Of a stretch of 8,079 bases of DNA, positions 6,173 through 8,079 are shown piece after piece. The notes beneath the pieces were generated by a model. That model saw only the letters and a list, made by a program, of their open reading frames with translations. It had not been told where the DNA came from and did no database searches. Origin of the DNA: Aquisalimonas sp. (GTDB taxonomy: Bacteria > Pseudomonadota > Gammaproteobacteria > Nitrococcales > Aquisalimonadaceae). A program made the translations under genes and the position numbers. The stretch's first letter is position 1, and every line of letters starts with the position of its first letter. The stretch is taken from contig SLMR01000136.1 of assembly GCA_007133445.1 (NCBI GenBank), positions 1 to 8,079 on the forward strand, given 5' to 3'.

Positions 6173-7258
6173 TTAGCGAACGATATCGTCCCAGTCGCGA
6201 AGCGGCTCTTCACCGTGCTCCCGAAGCAGATCGAAGTACGCCTTGAGCAGCTCCGGCGCGGCGTCGCCGCCCATGTCGAGCCACTCCTCGACGATGCTCT
6301 CCGGCAGGCTCTCCACCCACTTTTCCTTCTCAGATTCAGGCAGTTCGGTGACGTTGAGCCCGCCTTCCTGCATCTTCTCCATGGCCTCGTCCATCTGGTC
6401 CGTCACGTACTCACCGTGGCGCAGGGAAGTCTCCTTGCCGGCCTCCAGGAAGGCCTCCTGGACTGTTTCAGGCAGGCCCTCGAAGAAGTCCTTGTTAACC
6501 GCGACACTGCCGAAGTACATGGAACCGATGCCCACGCGGGTGAGCTCGGGGGCCACTTCATAAACCTGGGTGGGCTCGATGCCGGTGGCGAAGGACAGCG
6601 CCCCCTCGGTGACCCCGGTCTGGATGTTGGTGTAGTAGGTCGTCAGTGCGCCTTCCACGGGGGTGGCACCCGTGCCGTCGAGCCAGTTGGCAGAGCTGCC
6701 CGGCGCGTTGATACGCATGTTGCGCAGGTCATCCAGGCTCTCCACCTGGCTGGTGGCGTAGATGTCGTAACTGTCCGTGATCAGCGACGACAGATGAACC
6801 ATGTTCTGGGACGCCCAGCTCTCGACAAGCGCATCCACTTCCGTATTCAACTCGTCAAAGATCTCGATCAGCAGCTCATGATCCTCGGTGGCGAACGGGG
6901 TGAAGTAGGTGAGGTTCTGGAGCGGCATATCGGAGCTTTCCCAGACGGTGCCGACCATGCCCACATCAACAATGCCGTCGCGCAGCGAAGTACGCGTGTC
7001 ACCGAAGTCGAACAGCGTGCCACCGTAGGACTCCCGCCAATTGATCTCGTAGTCGCCCCCGTTCTCCTCGAGGATGCGATCCACCTCGGGCTGGAAGACG
7101 TTCTGCATCGCCCAGACCCAGATGTTCTGCGTGGGGTGGCTGGAACCGATCTCCACACGAATGGTCTCGGTGGCCATTGCTACGCTGCTGGCCATGAGCG
7201 CGCTCAACGCCAGCGCACTCACGCCGGCCGCCTTGCTTGTACGCATCAGTGATTGCAT
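6173..7258 (-). CDS. dctP: TRAP transporter substrate-binding protein (DctP family), secreted
   Basis: This periplasmic receptor captures substrate and hands it to DctQM. The 361-residue product starts with a Sec signal peptide: MQSLMRTSKA with two basic residues, a hydrophobic stretch GVSALALSALMASSVAM, and a likely AMA/TE cleavage after residue 29. There is no lipobox cysteine. DctP-family features are IGSSHP near the mature start, GTLFDFGDTRTSLRDGIVDVGMVG (about 80-103, in parts), and LRNMRINAPGS (178-188). In the last, R182 aligns with the arginine that grips the substrate carboxylate in this family. TPVEGALTTYYTNIQTGVTEGAL (199-221, in parts) follows. ATG 7258 is chosen over the upstream ATG 7279 because GGAGGAGA lies 7 bases before it and the signal peptide then has a normal length. 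The protein is markedly Asp/Glu-rich, as seen in halophile exoproteins. The substrate is unknown but likely a carboxylate linked to the hydroxylase. Confidence 0.93.
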   Translation of the reverse strand: MQSLMRTSKAAGVSALALSALMASSVAMATETIRVEIGSSHPTQNIWVWAMQNVFQPEVDRILEENGGDYEINWRESYGGTLFDFGDTRTSLRDGIVDVGMVGTVWESSDMPLQNLTYFTPFATEDHELLIEIFDELNTEVDALVESWASQNMVHLSSLITDSYDIYATSQVESLDDLRNMRINAPGSSANWLDGTGATPVEGALTTYYTNIQTGVTEGALSFATGIEPTQVYEVAPELTRVGIGSMYFGSVAVNKDFFEGLPETVQEAFLEAGKETSLRHGEYVTDQMDEAMEKMQEGGLNVTELPESEKEKWVESLPESIVEEWLDMGGDAAPELLKAYFDLLREHGEEPLRDWDDIVR

Positions 7259-7262
7259 GGTC

Positions 7263-7270
7263 TCTCCTCC
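7263..7270 (-). promoter_or_regulatory. Ribosome binding site of dctP
   Basis: GGAGGAGA on the minus strand is followed by 7 bases from its GGAGG core to the ATG at 7258-7256. It decides the start in favour of this ATG over the in-frame ATG at 7279, which would put the ribosome site inside the coding region. Confidence 0.75.
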
Positions 7271-7325
7271 ATCTCTCATGTCGCCCGGCCTGTTGCCGAC
7301 CGCTTATTGTCCCCGGCTACCGTAA

Positions 7326-8079
7326 TCAGGGTTGATCCGGGTCCGGGACTTTCCCGAGCGCCGCGAGGACGCGCTCGGGTGTAAAGGGCATGCGCTTGAC
7401 CCGCCCACCGAAAGGCCGAATCGCGTCGTTAATGGCATTCATGACCGCCGCTGGCGCCCCCGCCGTGCCGGCCTCACCGGCGCCCTTGGCACCGAGCTCG
7501 GACTCCGCCGTGGGCGTCTCCACATGGCCCACGACCATGTCGGGCATCTCGGTGGCCATGGGCACCAGGTAGTCGGCCATGTTCGCGTTCTCGAGCTGCC
7601 CCTCCTCGGAGTACACGCACTCCTCGAACAGGGCGCCGCCGAGCCCCTGCACGATGCCGCCGCGGATCTGCTCATCCACCAGCTGCGGGTTGATCACGCG
7701 GCCGCAGTCCTCGACACACCAGTGCTTGAGCAGCTTGACGAAGCCGGTATCCACGTCCACTTCCACCAGGCTGGCCTGGATGCCGTTGGTGAAGGCGAAC
7801 GGATAGTCGCTGGTGATGTAGTGCCGCGTCGCGACCATTTCCCGATCCAGGTCCTTGGGCAGGGTGTCGCCACGAAAATAGACGATGCGGCCGAGTTCGG
7901 CCAGGGGCATGCGCTCTTCACCGGTGGCACGATCCTTCACCGCGCCGTCGATGATGTCCAGCTCTTCCGGGCTGCTCTGCAGCATGGCGGCGGCCACCTG
8001 CAGGATGTTGTCCCGCAGTGCCCGGCCGGCGCGGAAGGCCGCGGCACCACCAATACCGGCGCCCCGGGATGCCCAGGTG
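7326..8079 (-). CDS. Molybdopterin-binding subunit of a xanthine dehydrogenase/CO dehydrogenase-family hydroxylase, C-terminal part only
   Basis: This is the catalytic large subunit of a molybdenum hydroxylase, a cytoplasmic enzyme that oxidises C-H bonds with oxygen from water and passes electrons through 2Fe-2S centres and FAD. The reading frame is open to the right edge; 250 C-terminal residues are visible and the N-terminal two thirds lie outside. The visible part begins TWASRGAGIGGAA, a cofactor-binding loop of the family, then has WCVEDCGRVINPQLVDEQ, GGIVQGLGGALFEE and the active-site loop LGAKGAGEAGTAG. The Glu of GEAG (codon 7473-7475) is the conserved catalytic base. It ends FTPERVLAALGK plus a short tail. 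The GTG/ATG codons at 7997 and 7985 are internal, not starts. It is first in the visible operon, 67 bases before dctP; the 2Fe-2S and FAD subunits would be expected upstream beyond 8079. Substrate cannot be told from this fragment. Confidence 0.92.
   Translation of the reverse strand, partial: TWASRGAGIGGAAAFRAGRALRDNILQVAAAMLQSSPEELDIIDGAVKDRATGEERMPLAELGRIVYFRGDTLPKDLDREMVATRHYITSDYPFAFTNGIQASLVEVDVDTGFVKLLKHWCVEDCGRVINPQLVDEQIRGGIVQGLGGALFEECVYSEEGQLENANMADYLVPMATEMPDMVVGHVETPTAESELGAKGAGEAGTAGAPAAVMNAINDAIRPFGGRVKRMPFTPERVLAALGKVPDPDQP

Noticed and set aside
5660..7252. Plus-strand open frame of about 530 codons opposite dctQ and dctP
   Set aside because: Its composition is His/Arg/Gln-rich with no domain, and it mirrors the minus-strand TRAP genes, which have signal peptide, motifs and ribosome sites.
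7259..7325. Search for a terminator or promoter between the hydroxylase gene and dctP
   Set aside because: Only weak GC dyads without a U-tract and no clear -35/-10 pair were found, so I treat the genes as one operon without claiming a site.

Overview
The window is a GC-rich (roughly 60% or more), densely packed stretch of bacterial chromosome, most likely from a proteobacterium (Pseudomonadota). The evidence is the aerobic-type CobS/CobT pair, a three-gene TRAP transporter and a CoxG/molybdenum-hydroxylase set. Three of the eight genes use GTG starts. The secreted binding protein is very acidic, which would fit a marine or halophilic host, but I cannot name the genus.

Left part: a TetR-family repressor gene runs leftwards off the window edge (1-626, minus strand). 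It is divergent, across a 206-base gap, from two overlapping plus-strand genes. These are cobS (AAA+ ATPase, 833-1831) and cobT (VWA/MIDAS protein, 1824-3665), which encode the ATPase and adaptor subunits of the aerobic cobaltochelatase. The large chelatase subunit gene cobN is not in the window, and I see no cobalamin riboswitch ahead of cobS.

Right part: everything else is on the minus strand and reads as one operon entering from the right edge. In transcription order it holds: the C-terminal 250 residues of a molybdopterin-binding subunit of the xanthine dehydrogenase/CO dehydrogenase family; a TRAP solute-binding protein (dctP); the small (dctQ) and large (dctM) TRAP membrane subunits; and a CoxG-like SRPBCC protein with a C-terminal membrane anchor. 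The operon meets cobT tail to tail, and the two coding regions overlap by 55 bases.

Working model (inference): the TRAP transporter imports a carboxylate-type substrate and the molybdenum hydroxylase oxidises it in the cytoplasm. The CoxG-like protein ties the enzyme to the membrane or its quinone pool. The point of most interest is the AAA+/VWA pair beside this cluster. It looks like true CobST by sequence, but it occupies the place that the CoxD/CoxE AAA+/VWA maturation pair holds in CO dehydrogenase clusters. No RNA genes, insertion sequences, CRISPR arrays or long repeats were seen, and no stretch over about 210 bases lacks a gene.
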